Below are positions 1 to 7,157 of a DNA stretch of 64,000 nucleotides, in pieces. The notes under the pieces were generated by a model, which saw only the letters and a program-made list of their open reading frames with translations, was not told the DNA's origin and searched no databases. The DNA lies in the NCBI GenBank assembly GCA_002270465.1, contig NQOF01000002.1, forward strand, positions 682,001 to 746,000, written 5' to 3'. This DNA is from Blautia hominis (lineage in GTDB: Bacteria > Bacillota > Clostridia > Lachnospirales > Lachnospiraceae). Both the position numbers and the translations under genes were made by a program. Every line of letters begins with the position of its first letter. The stretch's first letter is position 1.

Positions 1-1
1 T

Positions 2-271
2 AAAAAAGTCTTTGCGCAGTTGGATCATGAGGCCATGTATGCGAATGCCATTGCAGTAAAATGTGTGGATGACTGTAAAATTCCGCTTATAGCAAAAGAC
101 GAGGAGGAAGCAGTTAAGATAGCAGTTAAAATTCTCAGAAATGCCAATAAAGATAACCTCAAAATAGTGAGGATCAAGAATACGATCGAGCTGGAGGAGA
201 TAATGGTTTCCCGCGCGCTGCTCGGGCAGGTGGAAGAAAACCCCTGCCTGATTCTGGAAAATAAATCATGA
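2..271 (+). CDS. Lactate racemase-like (LarA/DUF2088) protein, C-terminal end only
   Basis: The frame is open from the window edge, so only the last ~89 residues are present. The tail has the pattern of nickel-dependent lactate racemase-like (DUF2088) proteins: a stretch ending VRIKNTIELEEIMVSRALL just before the C-terminus, preceded by a segment with alternating Lys/Glu/Ala. LarA itself isomerises lactate with a nickel-pincer cofactor; many Clostridia carry LarA-like proteins of unknown substrate. The internal TTG at 20 is not a convincing start, as the frame reads on upstream. It lies 15 bp before the uroporphyrinogen-decarboxylase-family gene and is probably in the same operon. Family assignment rests on remembered C-terminal motifs only. 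Confidence 0.55.
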   Translation, partial: KKVFAQLDHEAMYANAIAVKCVDDCKIPLIAKDEEEAVKIAVKILRNANKDNLKIVRIKNTIELEEIMVSRALLGQVEENPCLILENKS

Positions 272-286
272 TATGAGGAGGCCGAG

Positions 287-1276
287 ATGAAGGTCAGAGA
301 AAATTTTTGGGAAACGATCCGATATGGAAAGCCGGATGCGCTGATAAATGAATGGGAAGCGTTTTCTTTTATATCGGACCCTGTTACAGCATACATGTCT
401 GTGGCTGAAAGGGGAAAAACAAAGAAAAACCCATGGGGAGTGACAGTTTACTGGGGAGAGGACGAACCCGGTTCTATGCCTTTGATCAATGAAGAAACAA
501 AAGTATGCAAAGACATCTGCAGATGGAAGGAATATGTGAAAGTACCGGACATTAGAAAGGTTCCCATGGACTGGAACAGCGCCAGTGAAGATACCCGGAG
601 AATCCGGGAAGAGGGAAAGCTGACAATGGCGATGATGGCGTCCGGCCTGTTTGAACAGTGCCATGCCTTAATGGGATTTGAGGATGTTTTTATTGCCATG
701 ATGGAGGAACCGGAGGCAATGCATGAACTGCTTGACTGTATTATGGACTTTAAACTGACCTGGTGCCATATGCTGGTGGAAAACTGTAAGCCGGACGCAG
801 TCCTCTTTCATGATGACTGGGGGTCCAAGAAGAGTCTTTTTGTCAGCAGAGATACATGGATAGAATTTTTTAAGGAGAGATACAGAAAAATTTACGGATA
901 TCTGAAAGAGAATGGGGTACTGGTCGTACATCATGCAGACTGTTACTGTGAAACCATAGCGGAAGATATGGCGGAGATTGGCATTGATGTGTGGCAGGGG
1001 GTAACTCCCGAGAATAATATCCCAAAGATGCAAGAGCACCTCAAAGGGAAAATGGCTTTCATGGGCGGACTGGATGCAGCGGTGATCGATGTGCCGGACT
1101 TTAATGAGGATATTGTAAGACGGGAAGTAAGAAGGGCCTGTGAGGAATATGTGCCCCAAGGAGGATTCATACCCTGCCTCACTTACGGCGGGGATGACGG
1201 CAGCATTTATCCGGCAGTGGATAAGATCGTTCAGGATGAAATTGCAAAGTGGAGTCAGACATATTTCCACATATAA
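287..1276 (+). CDS. Uroporphyrinogen decarboxylase-family (MtaA/CmuA-like) protein
   Basis: 329 residues, start ATG with a GAGG ribosome site 8 bp upstream. The fold family covers HemE and the zinc methyltransferases (MtaA, MtbA, CmuA-like) that move methyl groups to or from corrinoid proteins. Here the sequence has HHADC at about residues 215-219 followed by C221, and PC at about 297, the order of zinc ligands (His, Cys, Cys) expected of methyltransferase-type members. There is no hem gene nearby, so haem synthesis is unlikely. In an acetogen a role in methyl-group or demethylation metabolism is the natural inference, but no corrinoid protein gene is visible in the window. It sits between a LarA-like gene and a GntR regulator, which may control it. 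Confidence 0.8.
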   Translation: MKVRENFWETIRYGKPDALINEWEAFSFISDPVTAYMSVAERGKTKKNPWGVTVYWGEDEPGSMPLINEETKVCKDICRWKEYVKVPDIRKVPMDWNSASEDTRRIREEGKLTMAMMASGLFEQCHALMGFEDVFIAMMEEPEAMHELLDCIMDFKLTWCHMLVENCKPDAVLFHDDWGSKKSLFVSRDTWIEFFKERYRKIYGYLKENGVLVVHHADCYCETIAEDMAEIGIDVWQGVTPENNIPKMQEHLKGKMAFMGGLDAAVIDVPDFNEDIVRREVRRACEEYVPQGGFIPCLTYGGDDGSIYPAVDKIVQDEIAKWSQTYFHI

Positions 1277-1371
1277 TGACGAGGAAATTAAATGGTGTGT
1301 CAAGAATGCGGCTTGACGGAGCAGCATAAATGATGCTAAACTTATCCTAGTCTAAAAGCAGGTGGAGGAAT

Positions 1372-2040
1372 ATGGAAGTCAGTAATTTTGTAAAGAAGGG
1401 AAGTACCAGAAATCGTACGGAGATAGCTTATGATAAGATAAAGGATTCCATATGCAGTGGTGCGATCAAGCCGGGAGAAATTCTCAGTGAGTCCCAAATC
1501 GCGGCAGAACTGGATATGAGCCGGACCCCTGTCCGGGAAGCGCTTCGGATACTTGCCAGCGAAGATTTGGTAGTGATAAAAAACGGCATTGGTGCCTATG
1601 TGACAGAGATTTCAGAGAAAGGGACGAAGGATTTATTTGCCGTCCGGAAACCTCTTGAGATATTGGCATCCAAGTCAGCGATACATAACATAACAAAAGA
1701 GGAATTCGGGCAGATGGAAGAAATATTCCAAAAGCTTCGGGTGTTGGATGAATTAGGGGCGCGGGTGGATAAAAAGATGTTCACAGACATGGACTGGGCG
1801 CTGCATGATCTAATCATTGAAAAATGTGATAATCAGTATATAAAAAATATTATGGCAAATATCAATGCAAATATTAAAAGGCTCCAGATATCATCTTTCT
1901 ACGCGCTGAATGATATGCAGGAAAGCACGGCGCAGCATCTCAGGATTTTACGTCTCCTTGAGAAAAAGGAAGAAGACGCATTGGAGAAAGCGCTGGCAGA
2001 CCATGTGGAATGGTCTCTGCGGGTGTTACTCAGAACCTAA
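1372..2040 (+). CDS. GntR-family transcriptional regulator (FCD/FadR subfamily)
   Basis: 222 residues. Residues ~15-75 form a winged helix-turn-helix with the GntR hallmark AYDKIKDSICSGAIKPGEIL and SRTPVREALRIL. Residues ~85-215 are an all-helical FCD effector domain (LFAVRKPLEILASKSA, then the late D/H-containing ADHVEWSLR). FCD regulators usually bind carboxylic acids such as lactate or sugar acids, which would suit the lactate-racemase-like gene upstream; that link is inference. RBS GGTGGAGG precedes the ATG. It is 95 bp after the UroD-family gene and ends at a strong hairpin shared with the convergent serine hydrolase gene. Confidence 0.88.
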   Translation: MEVSNFVKKGSTRNRTEIAYDKIKDSICSGAIKPGEILSESQIAAELDMSRTPVREALRILASEDLVVIKNGIGAYVTEISEKGTKDLFAVRKPLEILASKSAIHNITKEEFGQMEEIFQKLRVLDELGARVDKKMFTDMDWALHDLIIEKCDNQYIKNIMANINANIKRLQISSFYALNDMQESTAQHLRILRLLEKKEEDALEKALADHVEWSLRVLLRT

Positions 2041-2056
2041 AATCCAATCACGAAAT

Positions 2057-2098
2057 AAGGCTTTCTATGATATAACATCCATCATAGAAAGCCTTTTA
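2057..2098. terminator. Bidirectional hairpin terminator between convergent genes
   Basis: Perfect 14-bp arms (AAGGCTTTCTATGA at 2057-2070 and its complement at 2082-2095) with an 11-nt loop, A- and T-flanked. It lies between the GntR gene (+) and the serine hydrolase gene (-), so it can terminate both. Confidence 0.85.
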
Positions 2099-2113
2099 TG
2101 ATCCATATAAAGA

Positions 2114-3103
2114 TCAAGTGAGATCCTTGTCAAAGGCAGGCTCCACATAATCTTTGATAAAAGCGATCCGGTCTTTAACATTCTTCGCAAAAAGAGAAGC
2201 AATGGAAACCACCATCTCCCTGTGCGTATTCACATAAATAACATTTCCCCCATCTCCCATGGCAGAAAATCCCTGCTCCGTATCCCCGGATAACCACCAT
2301 AAATATCCATAGGGAAGATTGCACTTTTCCCATCGGCTGTGTTCTCTTGTGCTCTCCTCTATCCAGCTTTTTGAGACGATCTGTTTTCCGTTCCACACTC
2401 CGCCATTTAAGTATAACTGTCCTATTTTCGCCATATCCACAGGTGAGAGCGAAAGTCCCCAGCCTCCTGTATGGTTCCCGGCCGGGTCGGAGGCCCAGCC
2501 GCTTAAATCTGTGGACGTGTTGAATGCCATCTGCTCCTCTTTACTTTGAAACGTTAAACTGCGCGCAACGGTAATTCCCAGGGGAGAAAATAAATTCTCT
2601 GACGCGAGATCCAATACAGACCGGCCGGTGGAATTGGCAAGGATGCCGGATAAGATATCGGGTCCGATAAGGGGAGTATAACGAAAGTCTCCAATCTGCC
2701 CCCGGCCTCCCAACAGATCGAGCGTGAATTTGACGAAATTGTCACTGGTAAAATATTTTATATAAGGCGCAGATTTATATTTGTAAGGCGCAGTCATGGT
2801 CAACAGATGTTCCAGTGTTATATCCTGTATGGTTTTTTCTCCTTTTTTCACAGTGTAGTCCGGGAAGAAATCCAGCACTTTTTGACTGACACTTTTGATA
2901 TATCCCCGGTCTATGGCAATTCCGATCAAGACCGAAAGGATACTTTTTGTAACGGAGTACACATGTATACGGCTGTCAGCCGTGCATCCGTTAAAATACT
3001 TCTCATATAAGGTTTCTCCGTTTTTTAGGACAACCATGCCCGCAATATTGCTGTGTTCTTTGCCTATGACATTTTCCAGTTCTGTTATCTTTTCTTGATT
3101 CAT
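2114..3103 (-). CDS. Serine hydrolase, beta-lactamase class C / penicillin-binding-like
   Basis: 329 residues. It carries the class C-type motifs: S50-V-T-K53 (nucleophile and base), R141-Y142 near the expected second-motif tyrosine, and H211-T-G-G as the KTG-equivalent box. No signal peptide or membrane anchor is visible, so it is likely cytoplasmic, which fits esterase/amidase-type relatives rather than a secreted beta-lactamase. RBS GGAGAACACC precedes the ATG. It follows the MerR gene by 39 bp on the same strand and may be read from the same transcript as the UvrA-like protein and MerR. The substrate cannot be told. Confidence 0.85.
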   Translation of the reverse strand: MNQEKITELENVIGKEHSNIAGMVVLKNGETLYEKYFNGCTADSRIHVYSVTKSILSVLIGIAIDRGYIKSVSQKVLDFFPDYTVKKGEKTIQDITLEHLLTMTAPYKYKSAPYIKYFTSDNFVKFTLDLLGGRGQIGDFRYTPLIGPDILSGILANSTGRSVLDLASENLFSPLGITVARSLTFQSKEEQMAFNTSTDLSGWASDPAGNHTGGWGLSLSPVDMAKIGQLYLNGGVWNGKQIVSKSWIEESTREHSRWEKCNLPYGYLWWLSGDTEQGFSAMGDGGNVIYVNTHREMVVSIASLFAKNVKDRIAFIKDYVEPAFDKDLT

Positions 3104-3142
3104 TCGGTGTTCTCCTTAATGGTTTGTTTTTCTGCCCCGGAC

Positions 3143-3970
3143 TTATAGAGTCTTCTTTTTGACAGGATAATATATTTCGGTGATCAGCTCATTTTCCGAT
3201 GCGGCCCGGGAGGGATCTGTGATATACACTTCATAAAGAAGGCTGCTTCCTTCATACCCCTCTTTTTCTGCCCATTCCCTCTGCTTGGCATATACAGAGG
3301 GCAGTTCTGTGTAGGAGCCGTGCAGGACGGTCTTTATACACAGACCGGGGCAGAAATCTCTGGTTCCCGTGGCGTATTCCTTCACCGGGACAGCAAATTC
3401 CGTATCCAGACCAAAGGGGCTGAATTCTTTACTGTGGAAGAGGACCATGGGAGGAGCTGTCGGCGTCAGCCTTTTATCCTTTATCTTTTTAAATAATTGT
3501 CCGTAGCACTTTCCATATTCTTCGGAAAATTCATACTCGTGTACCATTTTGCGAATAGATAAAAGATACATTTCAGGTACTTCCGTAAGCCGGATATTAA
3601 TGTTTTCCATATAAGACATAATGGAGTTTCCTTGTTTTAAGTTGGAGATATCCTGATTGAGCTGCTCCAGTGTCTTTTGGTATTCCCGCACCTGTTTTTC
3701 GATTTCTCTTTCTTTTTTCATAAGTGCCAGACAAAGTGCCTCGTCCCGTAATCCTTCTGTGTTTCGTATGGTTTTAATTTCCTCCAGAGAAAAATCATAG
3801 GATTTCAGACGATTGATAAACAGCATGGTTTCCAGCTGCTCTATAGAATAATAGCGATATCCGTTTTCCGGATCGATCTGCTCAGGGTGGATCAGCCCGA
3901 TCTCCGCATAATAGCGGAGCGTCTTAGCAGATACCTTGCATATATTTGAAAATTCACCGATAGTTAACAA
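3143..3970 (-). CDS. MerR-family regulator with GyrI-like ligand-binding domain
   Basis: 275 residues from the chosen TTG at 3970, which has GGGAGGG 7 bp upstream and begins with the usual MerR start LTIGEFSNICKVS. The longer open frame to 4063 has no ribosome site and would overlap the upstream gene. Residues 1-70 are the MerR helix-turn-helix (AKTLRYYAEIGL, NGYRYYS), 75-120 a coiled-coil dimerisation helix, and ~130-275 a GyrI-like/BmrR-type effector domain (TEVPEMYLLSIRKMVHEYEF). This architecture is typical of multidrug-sensing activators. It lies directly downstream of the UvrA-like ABC ATPase and could regulate that gene. Confidence 0.88.
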   Translation of the reverse strand: MLTIGEFSNICKVSAKTLRYYAEIGLIHPEQIDPENGYRYYSIEQLETMLFINRLKSYDFSLEEIKTIRNTEGLRDEALCLALMKKEREIEKQVREYQKTLEQLNQDISNLKQGNSIMSYMENINIRLTEVPEMYLLSIRKMVHEYEFSEEYGKCYGQLFKKIKDKRLTPTAPPMVLFHSKEFSPFGLDTEFAVPVKEYATGTRDFCPGLCIKTVLHGSYTELPSVYAKQREWAEKEGYEGSSLLYEVYITDPSRAASENELITEIYYPVKKKTL

Positions 3971-4059
3971 TGGCAGCCCTCCCTTTCGTGTTTCTTGCTT
4001 TATCTTACACCTTGCCCTAAGGGAAAGGTCAATCACCATTTTCAGGAAAAGATGAAGAA

Positions 4060-6315
4060 TCAATGTTCCAAAGATTTTCGGAGGTATCTGGCTGTAATGG
4101 TGTCCGCGCTGTCTGCCATTTCCTGAGGAGTACCGGTAAAGACTACCCGGCCTCCGGCAGTTCCGCCGTCAGGTCCCACATCTATGATATGATCCGCCTG
4201 TTTCATAACATCCAGATTATGTTCGATCACAATGACCGTGCTGCCCCGCTTCACAAATCCGTCCAAAAGCCTCATGATATTTTTTACATCTGAGGCGTGC
4301 AGTCCTGTTGTGGGCTCGTCCAGAAGGTAGATATTCCCTTTTTTATCCAGGTATTTTGCCAGTTTCACCCTCTGGCGTTCACCTCCGGAGAGTGTGGAGA
4401 GAGGCTGTCCGAGAGTCAGATAGGAAAGTCCCACCTCAATCATGGCCCTAAGTTGTTTGTGGATCTTTTTGTTTTCCCGGAAGAATTCCGCAGCTTCCTC
4501 AGCAGTCATGTTCAGGATGTCTAAAATATTTTTACCTTTAAACCGGTAAGACAATGCTTCTCCGCTGTACCGGCTGCCCTCACAGACTTCGCACACCGTG
4601 GTAACAGGGTCCATAAAGACCAGTTCTGTTACCACAATCCCCTTTCCTTTGCAGGCAGGGCAGGCGCCTTTGCTGTTAAAGGAAAAGAGGGAGGCGTCCA
4701 CTGCGTTTTCTGCTGCCAGCAGTTTGCGGATATCGTCAAAGAATCCCAAAAACGTTGCCGGTGTGGAACGGCCGGTGGCTGTGATAGGAGACTGATCCAC
4801 CAGGACCACCCGGTCTGCATACTGCTGTGCAAACACATCACGGATCAGGCTGGACTTGCCGGAGCCGGCCACACCGGTGACAACAGTCAGCACATTGGTG
4901 GGGATATCAACAGAGACTTGTTTCAGATTGTGAATGTCTGCGTTTCTTACCGGCAGGAACTGGCTGGCTTTTCTGGGGTTTGGCTTGATGGGGATATATT
5001 CCAGCATGGCGTTCCCCGTCAGTGTTTTAGAGTGGAGCAGCCCTTCATAGCTGCCCTGATACAAAATCTGTCCGCCGTTTCTGCCTGCCAGAGGACCTAC
5101 ATCGATTACCTCATCCGCAATGGAGATAACATCTTTGTCATGCTCCACCACAAGGACGGTGTTTCCTTTATTTCGCAGGCTCTGCAGCAGTTTAGTCATA
5201 CGGTGGACATCCCGTGGATGCATTCCGGTACTCGGCTCATCAAAAATGTAAGTCATGCCTGTGAGGGAGCTGCCCATATAGCGGACCAGTTTCAGACGCT
5301 GTGCCTCCCCTCCTGACAGGGTAGTGGATTCCCGGTTCATGCTGAGATAGGGCAGTCCGATATCAATCATGCGGGTCAGGGAAGACGTCAGGGTGTTGAC
5401 GATAGTCTGCCCTCTGGGATCGGTGATCTCCTGCAGGATAGTGCAGAGTTTTATGAATTCCATATCACACATTTCGTCAATGCGGTATCCGTTCACCCGG
5501 CAGGAGAGTGCGGCTTTATTCAGCCGCTTTCCACGGCAGACAGGGCATTCCCGCTCTTTTACCAGTTTCTTCAGACGGAGAAGGGAGCGGTCACTGGAGT
5601 TTGACAGATCCCGTTTGATAAGAAGCCGGTTCAGGTGATTGTAAATCCCCTCTATCTTTTTATTCACCTGTTCCTGGCCTCGTTCATATGCGCCATAAAG
5701 CAGAAGATTTCTCTCTTTTTCAGAGTAGTCCTTCCATTTTTTATCCAGATCAAACAGCCCGCTCTGGGTATATTGTTTCCAGTACCAATTCCCTGCATGG
5801 AATGCGGGAAGTTCTACCATACTTTCATTCCAGCTTTTATCCGGAGCCAGAACCTGATCCATATCCAAATCCAGGATCCTGCCGATACCGGAGCATTCCG
5901 GACACATACCGTTGGGATCATTAAAGGAGAAGTAGGACGCTGTCCCCACGTAAGGTTCTCCGATCCGGGAAAAGAGCAGACGCAGGGCCGAATACATGTC
6001 ACTGATAGTCCCAACTGTGGACCGGGCGTTTCCGCCCAGTCTTGACTGGTCTATAATGACAGATGCGGTGAGATTATCTATAAAATCCACCCTCGGTTTT
6101 TTGTATTTGGGCAGTCTGCCGCGGATAAATGCCGTGTAGGTCTCATTCATCTGCCTCTGGCTTTCGGCTGCTATGGTATCAAATACAATACTGGACTTGC
6201 CGGAACCGGAAACACCTGTAAAGACAACGATTTTTTCTTTGGGTATCTCTAAAGATACATTTTTTAAGTTATTCTGCTTCAGCCCCTGGATGATGATTTT
6301 TTCTTTATGAGACAT
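4060..6315 (-). CDS. Short UvrA-like (UvrA2/DrrC-type) excinuclease ABC ATPase
   Basis: 751 residues from ATG 6315, chosen because GTGAGGA lies 6 bp upstream; the longer frame to 6381 lacks a ribosome site. There are two ABC ATPase halves: Walker A GVSGSGKSS near residue 35 and GVAGSGKSS near 490, each with LSGGE(A/R)QR and Walker B. UvrA zinc modules are visible (CPECSG, CPVCRG, CPACKGKG...CEVCEG). At ~750 residues it lacks the extra insertion of housekeeping UvrA (~940) that contacts UvrB, as in UvrA2/DrrC proteins tied to tolerance of DNA-binding drugs. The MerR multidrug-type regulator next door supports a resistance role, which is inference. Confidence 0.9.
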   Translation of the reverse strand: MSHKEKIIIQGLKQNNLKNVSLEIPKEKIVVFTGVSGSGKSSIVFDTIAAESQRQMNETYTAFIRGRLPKYKKPRVDFIDNLTASVIIDQSRLGGNARSTVGTISDMYSALRLLFSRIGEPYVGTASYFSFNDPNGMCPECSGIGRILDLDMDQVLAPDKSWNESMVELPAFHAGNWYWKQYTQSGLFDLDKKWKDYSEKERNLLLYGAYERGQEQVNKKIEGIYNHLNRLLIKRDLSNSSDRSLLRLKKLVKERECPVCRGKRLNKAALSCRVNGYRIDEMCDMEFIKLCTILQEITDPRGQTIVNTLTSSLTRMIDIGLPYLSMNRESTTLSGGEAQRLKLVRYMGSSLTGMTYIFDEPSTGMHPRDVHRMTKLLQSLRNKGNTVLVVEHDKDVISIADEVIDVGPLAGRNGGQILYQGSYEGLLHSKTLTGNAMLEYIPIKPNPRKASQFLPVRNADIHNLKQVSVDIPTNVLTVVTGVAGSGKSSLIRDVFAQQYADRVVLVDQSPITATGRSTPATFLGFFDDIRKLLAAENAVDASLFSFNSKGACPACKGKGIVVTELVFMDPVTTVCEVCEGSRYSGEALSYRFKGKNILDILNMTAEEAAEFFRENKKIHKQLRAMIEVGLSYLTLGQPLSTLSGGERQRVKLAKYLDKKGNIYLLDEPTTGLHASDVKNIMRLLDGFVKRGSTVIVIEHNLDVMKQADHIIDVGPDGGTAGGRVVFTGTPQEMADSADTITARYLRKSLEH

Positions 6316-6344
6316 GATGTTCCTCACTTTCTTTTTGAAGTATC

Positions 6345-6371
6345 GTAACTGTTCAGTGCCCTCACGGTTAC
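6345..6371 (-). repeat. Dispersed palindrome-ended ~28-bp repeat, copy 1
   Basis: On the minus strand this reads GTAACCGTGAGGGCACTGAA followed by CAGTTAC, closely matching the copies at 40218-40245 and 43788-43815. The ends are inverted (GTAACCGT/ACAGTTAC, one mismatch). It lies in the leader of the UvrA-like gene, 30 bp upstream of its start. Confidence 0.7.
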
Positions 6372-6448
6372 GAAATATCATCCATTATAACAGTATATAA
6401 AATAAATGTCCTGACTTTTTTTGCTCTTTTATGCCAAGAGCGGTCGGG

Positions 6449-7135
6449 TCAGATTAGGGCGCCATCCTGTACGGTGATCATGCGGCTGCTGCATTTGGCA
6501 GCCTCCGGTGAATGGGTCACCATGATGATCGTCTGTCCGCTGCTGCGGTTGATGTCACAGAGCAGGTTCATGATCTCTGTCCCTGTTTTGCTGTCCAGAT
6601 TTCCCGTAGGTTCATCTGCAAAAAGGATTTCAGGACTGCCGATCAGTGCGCGGGCGATGGCTACCCGCTGCTGCTGGCCGCCGGATAACTCCCTGGGTGT
6701 ATGTCTGCGCCGGTCTGACAGTCCGGTGACCTCCAGAATCCGGCTGAGCTGTTCCTGGTGATCTTTTGTTTTTTTGCCGTCCAGAAGCAGCGGCAGCATA
6801 ATATTTTCTTCCACGTTCAGATTGGGAATGAGATTGTAGAACTGAAAGACAAACCCTATTTTTTGTCTTCGTATCCGGCTCATTTTTTCATCGTCAAAAC
6901 CGGAGATGTCCGTTCCGTTTAGAAAAACATGGCCGTTGGTAGGCGCGTCCAGTCCCCCAAGGATGTAAAGCAGTGTGCTTTTTCCAGAGCCGGACGGCCC
7001 CATAATGGATACAAATTCTCCTCTGTTTACACGCAGGGAGATATCGTTCAGTACCCTTGTGACCGTATCTCCCATGGAAAAATCTTTCATAAGGTGTCTG
7101 CCCTCAACGGCAGCGTGGCTGGTTATCTGTTTCAT
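6449..7135 (-). CDS. ABC transporter ATP-binding protein (MacB/LolD-like)
   Basis: 228 residues with Walker A GPSGSGKST (~47-55), Q-loop FVFQFYNLIP, signature LSGGQQQRVAIARAL and Walker B LFADEPTGNLDSKTG, the last typical of the MacB/LolCDE/FtsE class. It is 22 bp downstream of the FtsX-type permease, and the two must form one exporter. The order permease-then-ATPase and the upstream RR/HK pair suggest a regulated antimicrobial- or envelope-stress exporter. No substrate evidence. Confidence 0.92.
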   Translation of the reverse strand: MKQITSHAAVEGRHLMKDFSMGDTVTRVLNDISLRVNRGEFVSIMGPSGSGKSTLLYILGGLDAPTNGHVFLNGTDISGFDDEKMSRIRRQKIGFVFQFYNLIPNLNVEENIMLPLLLDGKKTKDHQEQLSRILEVTGLSDRRRHTPRELSGGQQQRVAIARALIGSPEILFADEPTGNLDSKTGTEIMNLLCDINRSSGQTIIMVTHSPEAAKCSSRMITVQDGALI

Positions 7136-7157
7136 TTCATATCCTCCTGTTAAAGTA

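Noticed and set aside
2175-2396. Other-strand and other-frame ORFs inside the large ABC, kinase and permease genes
   Set aside because: These are shadows: they lie within strongly supported genes, lack ribosome sites and have no recognisable families.
3970-4063. Extended start of the MerR gene at 4063
   Set aside because: No ribosome site there; TTG 3970 with GGGAGGG fits the family's normal start.
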